A stretch of DNA of 64,000 nucleotides, taken from NCBI RefSeq assembly GCF_021044795.1, contig NZ_JAJNOP010000012.1, one strand, 5' to 3'. Below, piece after piece: positions 34,773 to 43,856 of the stretch (its first letter is position 1; every line of letters starts with the position of its first letter). Source of the stretch: Acidaminococcus hominis (GTDB taxonomy: Bacteria > Bacillota > Negativicutes > Acidaminococcales > Acidaminococcaceae). The position numbers and the translations under genes are program-made. The notes below the pieces were generated by a model, which had not been told where the DNA came from, did not search any database, and worked only from the letters and a program-made list of their open reading frames with translations.

Positions 34773-35866
34773 TTTTTGTTCCTCCTGTTTTGGCTTTCCG
34801 CCAGCTTATTTTTTTGCAGCCACTGTACCATGACCTGGGCCACCTTTTGGTTATTCAGGTCGGCAAAGGCAAAGTGGGTGTTGCCCCGAAGCCCCAGTTC
34901 CGGCAGGGAAATGATTTCCGCCCGGCCGCCATTTTGGTTAACCAGCGTCGCCCATTTTTCGGCCAGGTTCTTCCGCACCCGCCAGTTGTCCATGCCCCAG
35001 TTGGCCACCGGCTTGTCCCCACTGGGGATATTGTCCCCAAAGACCACGGCAATGGGCAGCTTTGTCAGTTTTAGAAATTCCGCCCTGGGCACCGCATACC
35101 CGGCAGCCGGGAAGGGACTGGTAGTTTTTTCCACCGCCGGCACTTGCCCTTCCGGGAAGGGGAAGGTTCCCGGCTCAAAGGAGATTACGCCCTTCACTAG
35201 TGGGCTCTCCATAGCCGTGTCCCACCCTGGGCCGCCGCCCTGGGAATGGGTGACCAGCACCGAAGGCCCCGCCTTGGCCACCACTGCCGCAAGGGCAGAA
35301 CTGATTACCTTGGCATCAAAAGCGCCCGTATTGGGGGGCATCTGATAAAAGAACTGCTCCTCCGCTTCCTTGTCCCGGGGAACCGCCGCATTGGCGTAGG
35401 GCTTTGGATACACCCCTATGCGAAAGGTGTTGTACCACAGCTGGTCCTGGGGCTGGGCAGAAAGGGCCATAGGCACCGTGGACTGGCCGGCTTTGCCCCG
35501 CCGGGGCTGGTCCACCACATAGGTCTTGTAGCCCCGTTCCAAAAAGATATTTTGGAAGCCGTCCCGGCCATCCGGCGTGGTTTCCCAGGTTTTGCCGGAC
35601 TGCCCAGCGCCGTGCAGGAACACCAGGGCATTTTTCTGGGCCTTCACTGGAATCTGGTAAAAGGCGTAGGCTGCATCCCCGTGGAGGGTATTTCCAGCCC
35701 GGCTTTGGAGCTCACCGGTATAGGTGCCCGGAGCCGTTTTTACCGTACCGCCGGCAAAAAAGCTGCCCTGGTCCTGGAGCAGTACCGGATGGCTAAAGGC
35801 AAAACCCGTACTGGCAGAAGCCCACAGGGCCGCCGCACAAAATAAAGGTAAATATTTCGCTTTCAT
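34769..35866 (-). CDS. Secreted alpha/beta-hydrolase
   Basis: A 365-residue protein with a signal peptide (LPLFCAAALWASASTGFAFS). The hydrolase fold has ALVFLHGAGQSGKTW (oxyanion region), VTHSQGGGPGW with the nucleophile Ser, VVFGDN with a likely Asp, and GNTHFAFADLNN with a likely His. Substrate unknown. Homologous cassettes pair such hydrolases with flavodoxins and aldo/keto reductases under LysR control. It starts 104 bases after the LysR gene, behind a terminator-like hairpin. Confidence 0.82.
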   Translation of the reverse strand: MKAKYLPLFCAAALWASASTGFAFSHPVLLQDQGSFFAGGTVKTAPGTYTGELQSRAGNTLHGDAAYAFYQIPVKAQKNALVFLHGAGQSGKTWETTPDGRDGFQNIFLERGYKTYVVDQPRRGKAGQSTVPMALSAQPQDQLWYNTFRIGVYPKPYANAAVPRDKEAEEQFFYQMPPNTGAFDAKVISSALAAVVAKAGPSVLVTHSQGGGPGWDTAMESPLVKGVISFEPGTFPFPEGQVPAVEKTTSPFPAAGYAVPRAEFLKLTKLPIAVVFGDNIPSGDKPVANWGMDNWRVRKNLAEKWATLVNQNGGRAEIISLPELGLRGNTHFAFADLNNQKVAQVMVQWLQKNKLAESQNRRNKK

Positions 35867-35970
35867 TGTTTTACCTCCCCTTCTTTTCTTATATTCCCAG
35901 TATAGTAAAAGCGAGGCTTCCGGAGAAGTCTCGCTTGGTTTACTGCTATTAACTTTTAGTTTCTACTATC
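35867..35970 (-). promoter_or_regulatory. LysR-hydrolase intergenic control region
   Basis: Contains a possible -10 TATACT (35899-35904, minus strand) with a poor -35, and the short inverted repeat AACT-TTT-AGTT at 35951-35961, a candidate LysR half-site pair upstream of the hydrolase. The interpretation as an operator is inference. Confidence 0.35.
35907..35936 (-). terminator. Terminator-like hairpin after the LysR gene
   Basis: Minus-strand stem AAGCGAGACTTC / GAAGCCTCGCTT with a TCCG tetraloop and one mismatch, followed by TTTTAC. It may end or attenuate the LysR transcript before the hydrolase. Confidence 0.55.
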
Positions 35971-36885
35971 CTAGGGCTGTAACCCATTGCCAGCCTCCTC
36001 TATTTGGTCCAAAGCCTCCAGGAATTCCCGTACCCCCTTGGAAGGTCTGGGGCTGTAGAGAATGCCATAGGGAATGGTGTAGTCCCAGTCCACCGGCAGG
36101 GTTTTCAAAAGGGGATGGACGCTGCTCCAGGGGTCAATGGTCACCAGCACTGCCTGCTCCGCTACGCAGCGGTTGAAGATTTTCATATCGTAAAAGGGAA
36201 AATCTACCAGTTCAATGGCCGGGTGGTGCTCCGTGAGCTCCCGTCTCAGGTCATCAAAGACCGTGCTGTTCCTGCGCAGCACGTAGAGCCGCTGGCCGTA
36301 CAAAGCTTCCAGGGTCAGCCGCTTCTTGGCTGCCAAAGGATGGGTACTGGCCACAGCGCAGCGCAGGGGTTCCCAGGTCAGCTGCCGAAACCGGGTTTTG
36401 CTGTACAGCGCCTGCTGGCCCTGGTCCGAATACCCGGCCACCAGGTCAATGTCCTGGCCCAGATTTTCCAGGATATGCACTGCATTTTCCGGCGTATTTT
36501 CAAAAGGTACCAGCTGAACCTGGAGCTTGGGGTTTAGCTGGTGAACCTTGGGCCAGAGCTTTAGGAGGAACTGGGAAGGGGTCATGGGCGAAGTCCCCAG
36601 CCGCAGCAAATATTCCCGCTGCTCCTCCGCCAGCCGGGCCCGTGCCACCGCTTCCTGGGCATAGTCCAGCAGGCGGCTGGCATCCCGCTCCAGGGACGCA
36701 CCCGCTTCCGTCAGCCTAAGACCCCTGTGGGTCCGGATAAAAAGCCTGAGCCCCAGCTGCCCTTCCAGCAGGTTAATCTGCTTTTGGACGGCAGGGGGCG
36801 AGATTTTCAGTTCTTCCGCCGCCTTATTAAAGCTTCCGGCCCGGGCCACCGCCGCAAAAGTGACAAGCGCTGAACTAATCAGCAT
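35971..36885 (-). CDS. LysR-family transcriptional regulator
   Basis: A 304-residue LTTR. The N-terminal HTH is FAAVARAGSFNKAAEELKIS PPAVQKQI in two parts (residues 9-37), followed by LEGQLGLRLFIRTHRGLRLTEAG. Residues 90-295 form the periplasmic-binding-like effector domain. It probably controls the adjoining hydrolase-reductase-flavodoxin-AKR genes, which is the usual arrangement, although here the target is downstream in the same direction rather than divergent. Confidence 0.88.
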   Translation of the reverse strand: MLISSALVTFAAVARAGSFNKAAEELKISPPAVQKQINLLEGQLGLRLFIRTHRGLRLTEAGASLERDASRLLDYAQEAVARARLAEEQREYLLRLGTSPMTPSQFLLKLWPKVHQLNPKLQVQLVPFENTPENAVHILENLGQDIDLVAGYSDQGQQALYSKTRFRQLTWEPLRCAVASTHPLAAKKRLTLEALYGQRLYVLRRNSTVFDDLRRELTEHHPAIELVDFPFYDMKIFNRCVAEQAVLVTIDPWSSVHPLLKTLPVDWDYTIPYGILYSPRPSKGVREFLEALDQIEEAGNGLQP

Positions 36886-36939
36886 ACGCCCCTCCTCCTT
36901 TCTTCTGGACAGGAGCTTCCCCGCCCAGCATTTCCTACT

Positions 36940-36948
36940 ATTATACCA
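36940..36948 (-). promoter_or_regulatory. Extended -10 promoter of the LysR gene
   Basis: TGG followed by TATAAT (36940-36945) on the minus strand, about 55 bases before the LysR ATG. The -35 is weak. Confidence 0.5.
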
Positions 36949-37006
36949 TGGCAGCCTATACCCTGGCAGCCCTGCCCCATGTTCACTTTTCTTCCGCCTT
37001 ATGCAA

Positions 37007-37040
37007 AGCAGCAGGCTTTCCGCGGGGAAAACCTGCTGCT
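37007..37040 (-). terminator. Terminator-like hairpin after the M16C protease
   Basis: Stem AGCAGCAGG / CCTGCTGCT with further inner pairing TTTCC / GGAAA and a CGCG-type loop. It lies 16 bases after the M16C stop. The T run is short (CTTTGC), so efficiency is uncertain. Confidence 0.6.
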
Positions 37041-37055
37041 GATTTAGCTATGCAG

Positions 37056-39983
37056 TTACGCTTTGACCACCTTATGGAACAAGTCCTTATGGTCTTCAAT
37101 CTTGCTTTGGCCGCCCACTACGCACAGGTAGCCGTCGCTGAGCACATCCTTGACCACCGGTGCCAGGGCCCGGATATCGGCCACCTGGCAGTCAATCACC
37201 TGATCCCGGCCCTTTTGCACCACGTCCTGAGGCAAACCGGTCATATAGGCCGCAATGGCCTTTTCCAGATGCATCGCCGTGGTCAGCGGCGTATCCAAAA
37301 GGCTCACCGTCCCAATGACGTACTTGGTCATTTCCCGGGCGTCTGCGTCGAAGCTTTCCAGATACGCCGGCAGATCCCGGTAGGTCTTCAGGGTTTCTGC
37401 CAGGTTGGGATCCCGGTAGGAGGACAAGTACAGCACGCCGCTCCGGTCAAACCGGGCACCGGCGCCGTAGGCCCCGCCCTGGACCCGGACCTTGGTCCAC
37501 AGGTAGCCGTAGCGCAGAATGGTTTCCAGTACCTTCATGGCTCCCGTGTAGTCGTAGCCATGATCCCGGTAGTTGCCGCCGGCCAGTACGTACTGCACCT
37601 TGCCGGAGGTCACCACCCCTTCGTTGGTTTCCCCAGCAGGGAGCTCAGGCATGGGCTTTCCGGCAAAGGCGGAATGGGGCAGGCTGGCCACAAAGGCTTC
37701 CAGGCGCTGCACCGCTTCCGTCTTCATGTCCTCGTCACAGGACAGGGAATCCAGCTGCTCGTCCTGATGGAAGAAGGCCGGTACCAGCTGCTGGAGTTTT
37801 TCCACCACAGCGTCCGCCCGTTCATCAAAGTGGGCCCACAGGTCCTGGATGAACTGGTAATAGGTCAGCTGGTCGTGCTCCAGGCTCCGGCCGCTCTTAG
37901 AGAAGTAGGAGGTCAGCCGCATGGCAGCAACCGTCATGCCCCGGGCAAAGAACGCATTGTCCCAGCCGGTCTTCACTTCGCTGACAATTTCCTTCAGCCG
38001 TTTCTTGTCCCCAATATGGCTGCGCAGGGCAATGCTGGAAAGAATCTTAAAGAGCATTTCCTCGTTCTTTTCCAGTACCTTGGCAGATACCTTGAACACG
38101 TTCCGGTAAGAGTTGGTATTGTTGTACTGGGCATAGGGCTTGAGCTCAAAGTTCAGGCCGCCCAAATAAATATCGGACAGGGTGGTCAGTTCTTCGTAGG
38201 TATAGTCATCGGTGTCCACCTTGCCCAGCACATCTGTCAGCAGGTAGCCGTAGCACAGCAGGTCTTCTGGGATACCGGTGCAGTCAAAGCACCAGTCAAA
38301 ATAGGCAATCTTGTTGGTAAAGGCCGGCAGGAACAGGTGCTGGTGCTTCCCGTCCTGGGTCGTGGTATAGGCTTCCGCTTCGGCCTTCCGGACAATGTCC
38401 GTGCGCTTCAGGAGAGGAATGGTAGCCAGGGCTTCCGGAGAGTCCGGAGCTTCCTGACGGGCATGGAGTTCGTCCGCCAGTTGGGCGTAGCCTTCCAGGG
38501 TCTTTTCGTCCATGCTGGCCTTCAGCTGGGCCATTTTTTCCTTCTGGGCCGCAGCATCCTTTTCTTCCTTCCCCGGTTCCGGGGTAAGGGTCAGGAGCAC
38601 TTTGTGGGTGTTGTCCAGGAGCACCGTTTCAATCAGGCCCTCATAATAGCGCTTGTCCATCTGGGAGCGCAGATAATCCAATTCTTCGGTGAATTGCAGG
38701 GACGCTGCCGGGTCTCCCCCGTACAGCCAGGATTCCATGCAGCCCAGGCCGTAGATTAAGCCTTTGGGATAAATGTTGTAGTCCGCTTCCCGCAGCTTGA
38801 ATTCTTCGGAATTCAGTTCCGCCGTCAGAAGGTCCTTGGGAATCCCGGTCCGGGTCAGTTCCTGCAAGGTATGGTATACCACCTTCACGAACTCGTCTTC
38901 CTTTTCCGGGTCGGAGCCGCTGACCTGCACGGAGAATACCGGCTGCAGCTGGGAAGCGTTCAGGGAACCGGACACGTCCGTGCCAATGCCGGCCTTGAGC
39001 AGCGCCAGCCGCAGGGGAGCGTTGTTGCCCTCCAGCAGCACATGTTCCAAAATCCGCAGGGCCATCACCTGTTTCTGGTCCAGGGCCGTGCCCGTTACGA
39101 TATTCAGCGACAGGTAGGTCTTATGTTCCGTGGGGTCCCCTGCCGCTACCGGGTAAGTAGCCTGGACTTCCTTGGTCTGGTCAAAGGGTGCCTGCAAGAG
39201 AATTTCCACCTTCAGGGTCCCGCTCTTGGGGAAATGGCTCAGATACTCTTTATCCAGGTAGGCCAGGTAGTCCTCAATATCCATATTGCCGTACAGGTAG
39301 ATATAGGAGTTTTCCGGGCTGTAGTATTTCTTGTGGAAGGCAATGAACCCTTCCTGGGTCAGTTCCGGAATGGCTTCCGGCAGACCGCCGGATTCAAACC
39401 GGTAGGGGGAATCCGGGAACAGGGCCTTGCACACCTCGTGCTCCTCGATGGCGTCCGGGGAGGAGTATACCCCTTTCATTTCGTTGTACACCACGCCGTT
39501 GTAGATCAGGGGCTTGTCCTCCCCTTCGCCCAGCTCGTAATGCCAGCCTTCCTGCTTCAGGGTGAAGGGGTTTTCGCTGGTCAGGGGATAGAACACCGCA
39601 TCCAGGTACACATCCACCAGGTTGCGGAAATCCTTGTCGTTCCGGCTGGCCACCGGGTACACCGTCTTATCGGAGTAGGTCATGGCGTTCAGGAACGTAT
39701 TCAGGGAACCTTTCACCAGTTCCACAAAGGGTTCCTTCAGCCGGTACTTCCGGCTGCCGCAGAGCACAGAGTGCTCGGTAATGTGGGCTACCCCCGTGTC
39801 ATCCTGGCTGGGGGTGCGGAAACCAATGGTAAATACCTTGTTGTCGTCCGCGCAGGCCACATAAAACACCCGGGCGCCGCTGACCTCATGGACCAGTTGG
39901 TACCCTGTAGCGTCAATGTCCGGCAGTGCCGTGATTTTTTCTACTGTAAACCCATGCAGATGGGAATGAAGCTGTAATTCCAT
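37056..39983 (-). CDS. M16C insulinase-family metalloprotease (PreP/Cym1-like)
   Basis: A 975-residue protease. The inverted zinc motif HITEH (His67, Glu70, His71) lies in the N-terminal catalytic domain, with the distal Glu expected in NEMKGVYSSPD. The length and the single-chain four-domain layout match presequence-peptidase types, which degrade peptides of up to about 65 residues inside a closed chamber. No signal peptide is seen, so it probably recycles peptides in the cytoplasm. A good AGGAGG site precedes the ATG; the purL terminator lies upstream. Confidence 0.9.
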   Translation of the reverse strand: MELQLHSHLHGFTVEKITALPDIDATGYQLVHEVSGARVFYVACADDNKVFTIGFRTPSQDDTGVAHITEHSVLCGSRKYRLKEPFVELVKGSLNTFLNAMTYSDKTVYPVASRNDKDFRNLVDVYLDAVFYPLTSENPFTLKQEGWHYELGEGEDKPLIYNGVVYNEMKGVYSSPDAIEEHEVCKALFPDSPYRFESGGLPEAIPELTQEGFIAFHKKYYSPENSYIYLYGNMDIEDYLAYLDKEYLSHFPKSGTLKVEILLQAPFDQTKEVQATYPVAAGDPTEHKTYLSLNIVTGTALDQKQVMALRILEHVLLEGNNAPLRLALLKAGIGTDVSGSLNASQLQPVFSVQVSGSDPEKEDEFVKVVYHTLQELTRTGIPKDLLTAELNSEEFKLREADYNIYPKGLIYGLGCMESWLYGGDPAASLQFTEELDYLRSQMDKRYYEGLIETVLLDNTHKVLLTLTPEPGKEEKDAAAQKEKMAQLKASMDEKTLEGYAQLADELHARQEAPDSPEALATIPLLKRTDIVRKAEAEAYTTTQDGKHQHLFLPAFTNKIAYFDWCFDCTGIPEDLLCYGYLLTDVLGKVDTDDYTYEELTTLSDIYLGGLNFELKPYAQYNNTNSYRNVFKVSAKVLEKNEEMLFKILSSIALRSHIGDKKRLKEIVSEVKTGWDNAFFARGMTVAAMRLTSYFSKSGRSLEHDQLTYYQFIQDLWAHFDERADAVVEKLQQLVPAFFHQDEQLDSLSCDEDMKTEAVQRLEAFVASLPHSAFAGKPMPELPAGETNEGVVTSGKVQYVLAGGNYRDHGYDYTGAMKVLETILRYGYLWTKVRVQGGAYGAGARFDRSGVLYLSSYRDPNLAETLKTYRDLPAYLESFDADAREMTKYVIGTVSLLDTPLTTAMHLEKAIAAYMTGLPQDVVQKGRDQVIDCQVADIRALAPVVKDVLSDGYLCVVGGQSKIEDHKDLFHKVVKA

Positions 39984-40010
39984 ATGTAGGGCCTCCTTTT
40001 CTCAATTTAA

Positions 40011-40042
40011 GAAAAAGGGAGTGCGGCACCTGCTACACTCCC
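40011..40042 (-). terminator. Rho-independent terminator of purL
   Basis: Minus-strand stem GGGAGTG / CACTCCC around a 12-base loop, followed by TTTTTCTT. It lies 22 bases after the purL stop and before the M16C start, so M16C needs read-through or an unseen promoter. Confidence 0.85.
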
Positions 40043-40064
40043 CCTTTGCTCATATAGTGATTCC

Positions 40065-43000
40065 TTATTTAAAGTATTGCACGCCAGCCAGGAAAATCGG
40101 CTGAACCTTATTGCCATAGATGTTCTTCATCAGGCCGTCAGTGTAGCGTTCGGTATGACCCATCTTGCCCAAAATGCGGCCGTCAGGGCTGGTAATGCTT
40201 TCAATGGCGTACATAGAACCGTTGGGGTTGTACGGGCTTTCCATGGTGGGCTCGCCCTTTAGGTTCACGTACTGGGTGCCAATCTGGCCGTTCTTGGCCA
40301 GGGCCTTGATTTCTTCCTCGGTAGCCACAAACCGGCCTTCCCCGTGGGAAATGGCAATGGTGAAGGTATCCCCCGGTTCCGTCAGGGACAGCCAAGGAGA
40401 TTTGTTGGAAACAACCTTGGTCTGGACCATCCGGGAAATGTGGCGGCCAATGGTGTTAAAGGTCAGGGTAGGAGAAGTTTCCGTCATGGGCACAATCTTG
40501 CCGTAGGGAACCAGGCCCAGTTTGATCAGGGCTTGGAAGCCGTTGCAGATACCCAGAATCAGGCCATCCCGTTCTTCCAGCAGCTGGTTTACAGCTTCCG
40601 TCAGAATGGGGTTCCGGAATACGGTGGCAATGAACTTGCCGGAGCCGTCCGGTTCGTCACTGGCGGAGAAACCGCCGGGCAGGGCCAGGATTTGGGCCTG
40701 GGCCATGCGTTTCGCCATTTCTTCCACGGATTCCTTGATGGCTTCCGGAGTCAGGTTACGCAGCACGAAAATGTCTGCCTCAGCCCCAGCTGCTTCAAAA
40801 GCGGCAGCCGTATCGTATTCGCAGTTCAGGCCCGGGAATACAGGGATGAATACCCGGGGTTTGGCCACATTGTAGGGAGCGGTCAAAGGCAGGTCGTTGG
40901 CATAGGGAGCCAGCCGGACAATTTCCTTGCCGGAATCCTTCACCACAGAGGGGAATACACTTTCCAAAGTGTGGGTGTAGGCTTTCTTGATGTCTTCCAG
41001 GGAGATATCCGTGCCGTTGACAGCCACCTTGCCGTCATCAGTCAGGGTACCCAGTACCAGGAAGTCATTGCCGGCAAATACCTTGTCAGCGTCAGCGCCG
41101 TCTTCCAGTTCTACCAGGAAGCCGCCGGGCTGCAAGGTGAACAGGCATTCTTCATGGACAAAGGGTTTCACGAATTCGAAGCCCAAACCGTTGCCCAGGC
41201 ACATGGAGGAAATACCGGCTGCTACGCCGCCTTCCTTCACTACGCCGGCGGTGATGATGCGCTTGCCCAGGATGCCCTTATGCACGTTGGCAAGCAGGGT
41301 CCGCAGGGCAGCATAATCCACCACTTCGTGTTCGTCGCAGGGAACGGGGATGAACACCACCGTATGGCCGGCCTTCTTAAATTCGTTGGAAATAGTATCC
41401 CGGCCGTCCATAACCCCTACTGCAAAGCAGATCAGGGAAGGCGGAACTTCCAGGTCCATAAAGGTACCGGACATGCTGTCCTTGCCGCCGATAGCCGGCA
41501 GTTCCAGTTCGCAGCAGGCTTCGTAGGCACCCAAGAGGGCACTGAAGGGACGGCCCCAGGTATGTTCGGTATGCAGTTTGGGGAAGTATTCCTGCATGGA
41601 AAGCCGCAGCTTGGCAGGGTCAGCACCCAGGGCTGCAGCCCGGCAGACTGCTTCCACCACGGCGTACATGGCGCCATGGTACGGGCTCCAGCAGGCCACG
41701 TTGGGGTTATAGCCGGCAGCCATCACGGAGGTGGCAGTGGTCTTGCCCCCCAGCACCGGCAGACGGGCTGCCATGCCTTCGGTAGGAGTCAGCTGGTTCT
41801 TGCCGCCATAGGGCATCAGCACGGAGCCCCGGCCGATGGAGCCGTCAAACCGTTCGCCCAGGCCTTCCTGACTGCACACGTTCAGCCGGTCCAGGTTGGC
41901 CAGCCAGGCTTCCTTGATATCCTTGCCTTCTACCACAGCAGGCGGATTGTTAAAGGGAGAAGTTTCTTCCACCCCATCTACAATGACATTATGTTTTTGG
42001 GGAATGCCGTTGGTGTCCAGGAAAGCCCGGGACAGGTCAACAATCTTTTCCCCTCTCCAGTACATAACCAACCGGGGATCTTCAGCCACTTCAGCTACCA
42101 CCGTGGCTTCCAGATTTTCCACGTCAGCAGCATGGAGGAATTTGTCCAGGTCCTTGGCAGCAATAACCACAGCCATTCTTTCCTGGGATTCGGAAATAGC
42201 CAGTTCGGTGCCGTCCAGGCCTTCATACTTCTTGGGCACCTTGTCCAGGTTGATGACCAGGCCAGGAGCCAGTTCGCCAATGGCTACGGATACACCGCCG
42301 GCGCCAAAGTCGTTGCAGCGCTTGATCAGGCGGGTTACTTCCGGATTGCGGAACAGCCGCTGGATTTTCCGTTCGTTAGGCGCATTGCCCTTTTGGACCT
42401 CTGCCCCGCATTCGCTCAGGGAAGCAGTGGTATGTTCCTTGGAGGAGCCAGTAGCGCCGCCCATGCCGTCACGGCCGGTACGGCCGCCCAGCAGGACAAT
42501 CAGGTCGCCGGCAGCCGGTCTTTCCCGGACTACCGCATCCCGGGGAGCAGCACCAATTACGGCGCCCACTTCCATGCGCTTGGCCACGAATTTTTCATGG
42601 TAATATTCTTCTACAGAACCGGTGGCCAGACCAATCTGGTTGCCGTAGGAGCTGTAGCCGGCAGCTGCGCCCAGGGTAATCTTTCTTTGGGGCAGTTTGC
42701 CTTTCAGGGTCTTTTCATAAGGAGTGCGGGGGTCGCCGGAACCGGTGACACGCATGGCCTGATATACATAGCTGCGGCCGCTCAAAGGATCGCGGATGGC
42801 GCCGCCCAGACAGGTGGCAGCACCGCCGAAGGGTTCGATTTCGGTGGGATGGTTGTGGGTTTCGTTCTTGAACATCACCAGCCAGTCTTCCTTCTTGCCG
42901 TCCACTTCAATGGGGACCACAATACTGCAGGCGTTGATTTCTTCCGAAGCGTCCAGGTCGGCCAGTTTGCCTTCCTTCTTCAGCTTCTTGGCAGCCAGGC

Positions 43001-43838
43001 AGGCCATATCCATCAGCGTAATGGGCCGCTTGGTGTCTTCCCCGTACACAAAGGCACGGTCTTTTTTGTACAGTTCAAAGGCTTTGGCTACCGTTTCGGT
43101 GTACACCCCGTCGGTGATTTCCACATTCTCCAGCTTGGTTTCGAAGGTGGTATGACGGCAGTGGTCGGACCAATAGGTATCCAGCACCTTGATTTCCGTA
43201 ATGGAGGGATCCCGGTTTTCCTTTTGGAAGTAGGTTTGGATGTAGGCCAGGTCTTCAAAGCTCATGGCCAGTTCCTGCTTCTTCAGAAAATCTGCCAGAG
43301 CTTCCTGGCTCATTTCCCTAAAGCCCGTGAGAATGGCTACAGAAGCCGGTTTTTCCCAGGTCATATCCAGGGTTTCCGGTTTTTCAATGGCAGCTTCCTG
43401 GGCTTCCACCGGGTTGATGCAGTAATGTTTGATTTTCTCCACATCGGCTTCGGTCAGGTCCCCTTCCAGCAGGAACACTTTGGCAGCGGCCACAATGGGA
43501 CGGGTGCCTTGGGTAATCAGCTGGATGCACTGGGCAGCGAAATCTTCCCGCTGGTCGTATTGGCCGGGGAGCAGTTCCTGGGCAAAGCTGTGGACGCCTT
43601 CCGGAATTTCCAGGGTTTCGTCACAGACCGTGTCCACCGGAGCTTCGCTGAGCACCAGGGATTTGGCAGCCTGGTAGTCCGCATCGCTGAGACCTTCCAG
43701 GTCGTACCGGTTGATGACCCGGAGACCGGTCAGGTTCTTCAGGCCCAAGGTTTGCTGCAGGTCAGCCAAAAGGCCTTCTGCTTCAACAGCGTAGTCTTTT
43801 TTCTTTTCTACAAAAATTCTTCTGATTTGTTCGCTCAT
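40065..43838 (-). CDS. purL: Phosphoribosylformylglycinamidine synthase, single-chain PurL/PurQ
   Basis: A 1257-residue one-piece FGAM synthase of the clostridial type. The ATP/FGAR domains contain HNHPTEIEPFGGAATCLGG and GKDSMSGTF; the C-terminal 260 residues are a class I glutaminase with the catalytic Cys in GICNGFQAL and His/Glu in SHGEGRF. It converts FGAR and glutamine to FGAM in purine synthesis. It is not beside other pur genes but follows a GNAT and a DUF2156 gene, 18 bases after the former. Confidence 0.96.
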   Translation of the reverse strand: MSEQIRRIFVEKKKDYAVEAEGLLADLQQTLGLKNLTGLRVINRYDLEGLSDADYQAAKSLVLSEAPVDTVCDETLEIPEGVHSFAQELLPGQYDQREDFAAQCIQLITQGTRPIVAAAKVFLLEGDLTEADVEKIKHYCINPVEAQEAAIEKPETLDMTWEKPASVAILTGFREMSQEALADFLKKQELAMSFEDLAYIQTYFQKENRDPSITEIKVLDTYWSDHCRHTTFETKLENVEITDGVYTETVAKAFELYKKDRAFVYGEDTKRPITLMDMACLAAKKLKKEGKLADLDASEEINACSIVVPIEVDGKKEDWLVMFKNETHNHPTEIEPFGGAATCLGGAIRDPLSGRSYVYQAMRVTGSGDPRTPYEKTLKGKLPQRKITLGAAAGYSSYGNQIGLATGSVEEYYHEKFVAKRMEVGAVIGAAPRDAVVRERPAAGDLIVLLGGRTGRDGMGGATGSSKEHTTASLSECGAEVQKGNAPNERKIQRLFRNPEVTRLIKRCNDFGAGGVSVAIGELAPGLVINLDKVPKKYEGLDGTELAISESQERMAVVIAAKDLDKFLHAADVENLEATVVAEVAEDPRLVMYWRGEKIVDLSRAFLDTNGIPQKHNVIVDGVEETSPFNNPPAVVEGKDIKEAWLANLDRLNVCSQEGLGERFDGSIGRGSVLMPYGGKNQLTPTEGMAARLPVLGGKTTATSVMAAGYNPNVACWSPYHGAMYAVVEAVCRAAALGADPAKLRLSMQEYFPKLHTEHTWGRPFSALLGAYEACCELELPAIGGKDSMSGTFMDLEVPPSLICFAVGVMDGRDTISNEFKKAGHTVVFIPVPCDEHEVVDYAALRTLLANVHKGILGKRIITAGVVKEGGVAAGISSMCLGNGLGFEFVKPFVHEECLFTLQPGGFLVELEDGADADKVFAGNDFLVLGTLTDDGKVAVNGTDISLEDIKKAYTHTLESVFPSVVKDSGKEIVRLAPYANDLPLTAPYNVAKPRVFIPVFPGLNCEYDTAAAFEAAGAEADIFVLRNLTPEAIKESVEEMAKRMAQAQILALPGGFSASDEPDGSGKFIATVFRNPILTEAVNQLLEERDGLILGICNGFQALIKLGLVPYGKIVPMTETSPTLTFNTIGRHISRMVQTKVVSNKSPWLSLTEPGDTFTIAISHGEGRFVATEEEIKALAKNGQIGTQYVNLKGEPTMESPYNPNGSMYAIESITSPDGRILGKMGHTERYTDGLMKNIYGNKVQPIFLAGVQYFK

Positions 43839-43856
43839 GACAGTCTCCAGTCTCCC

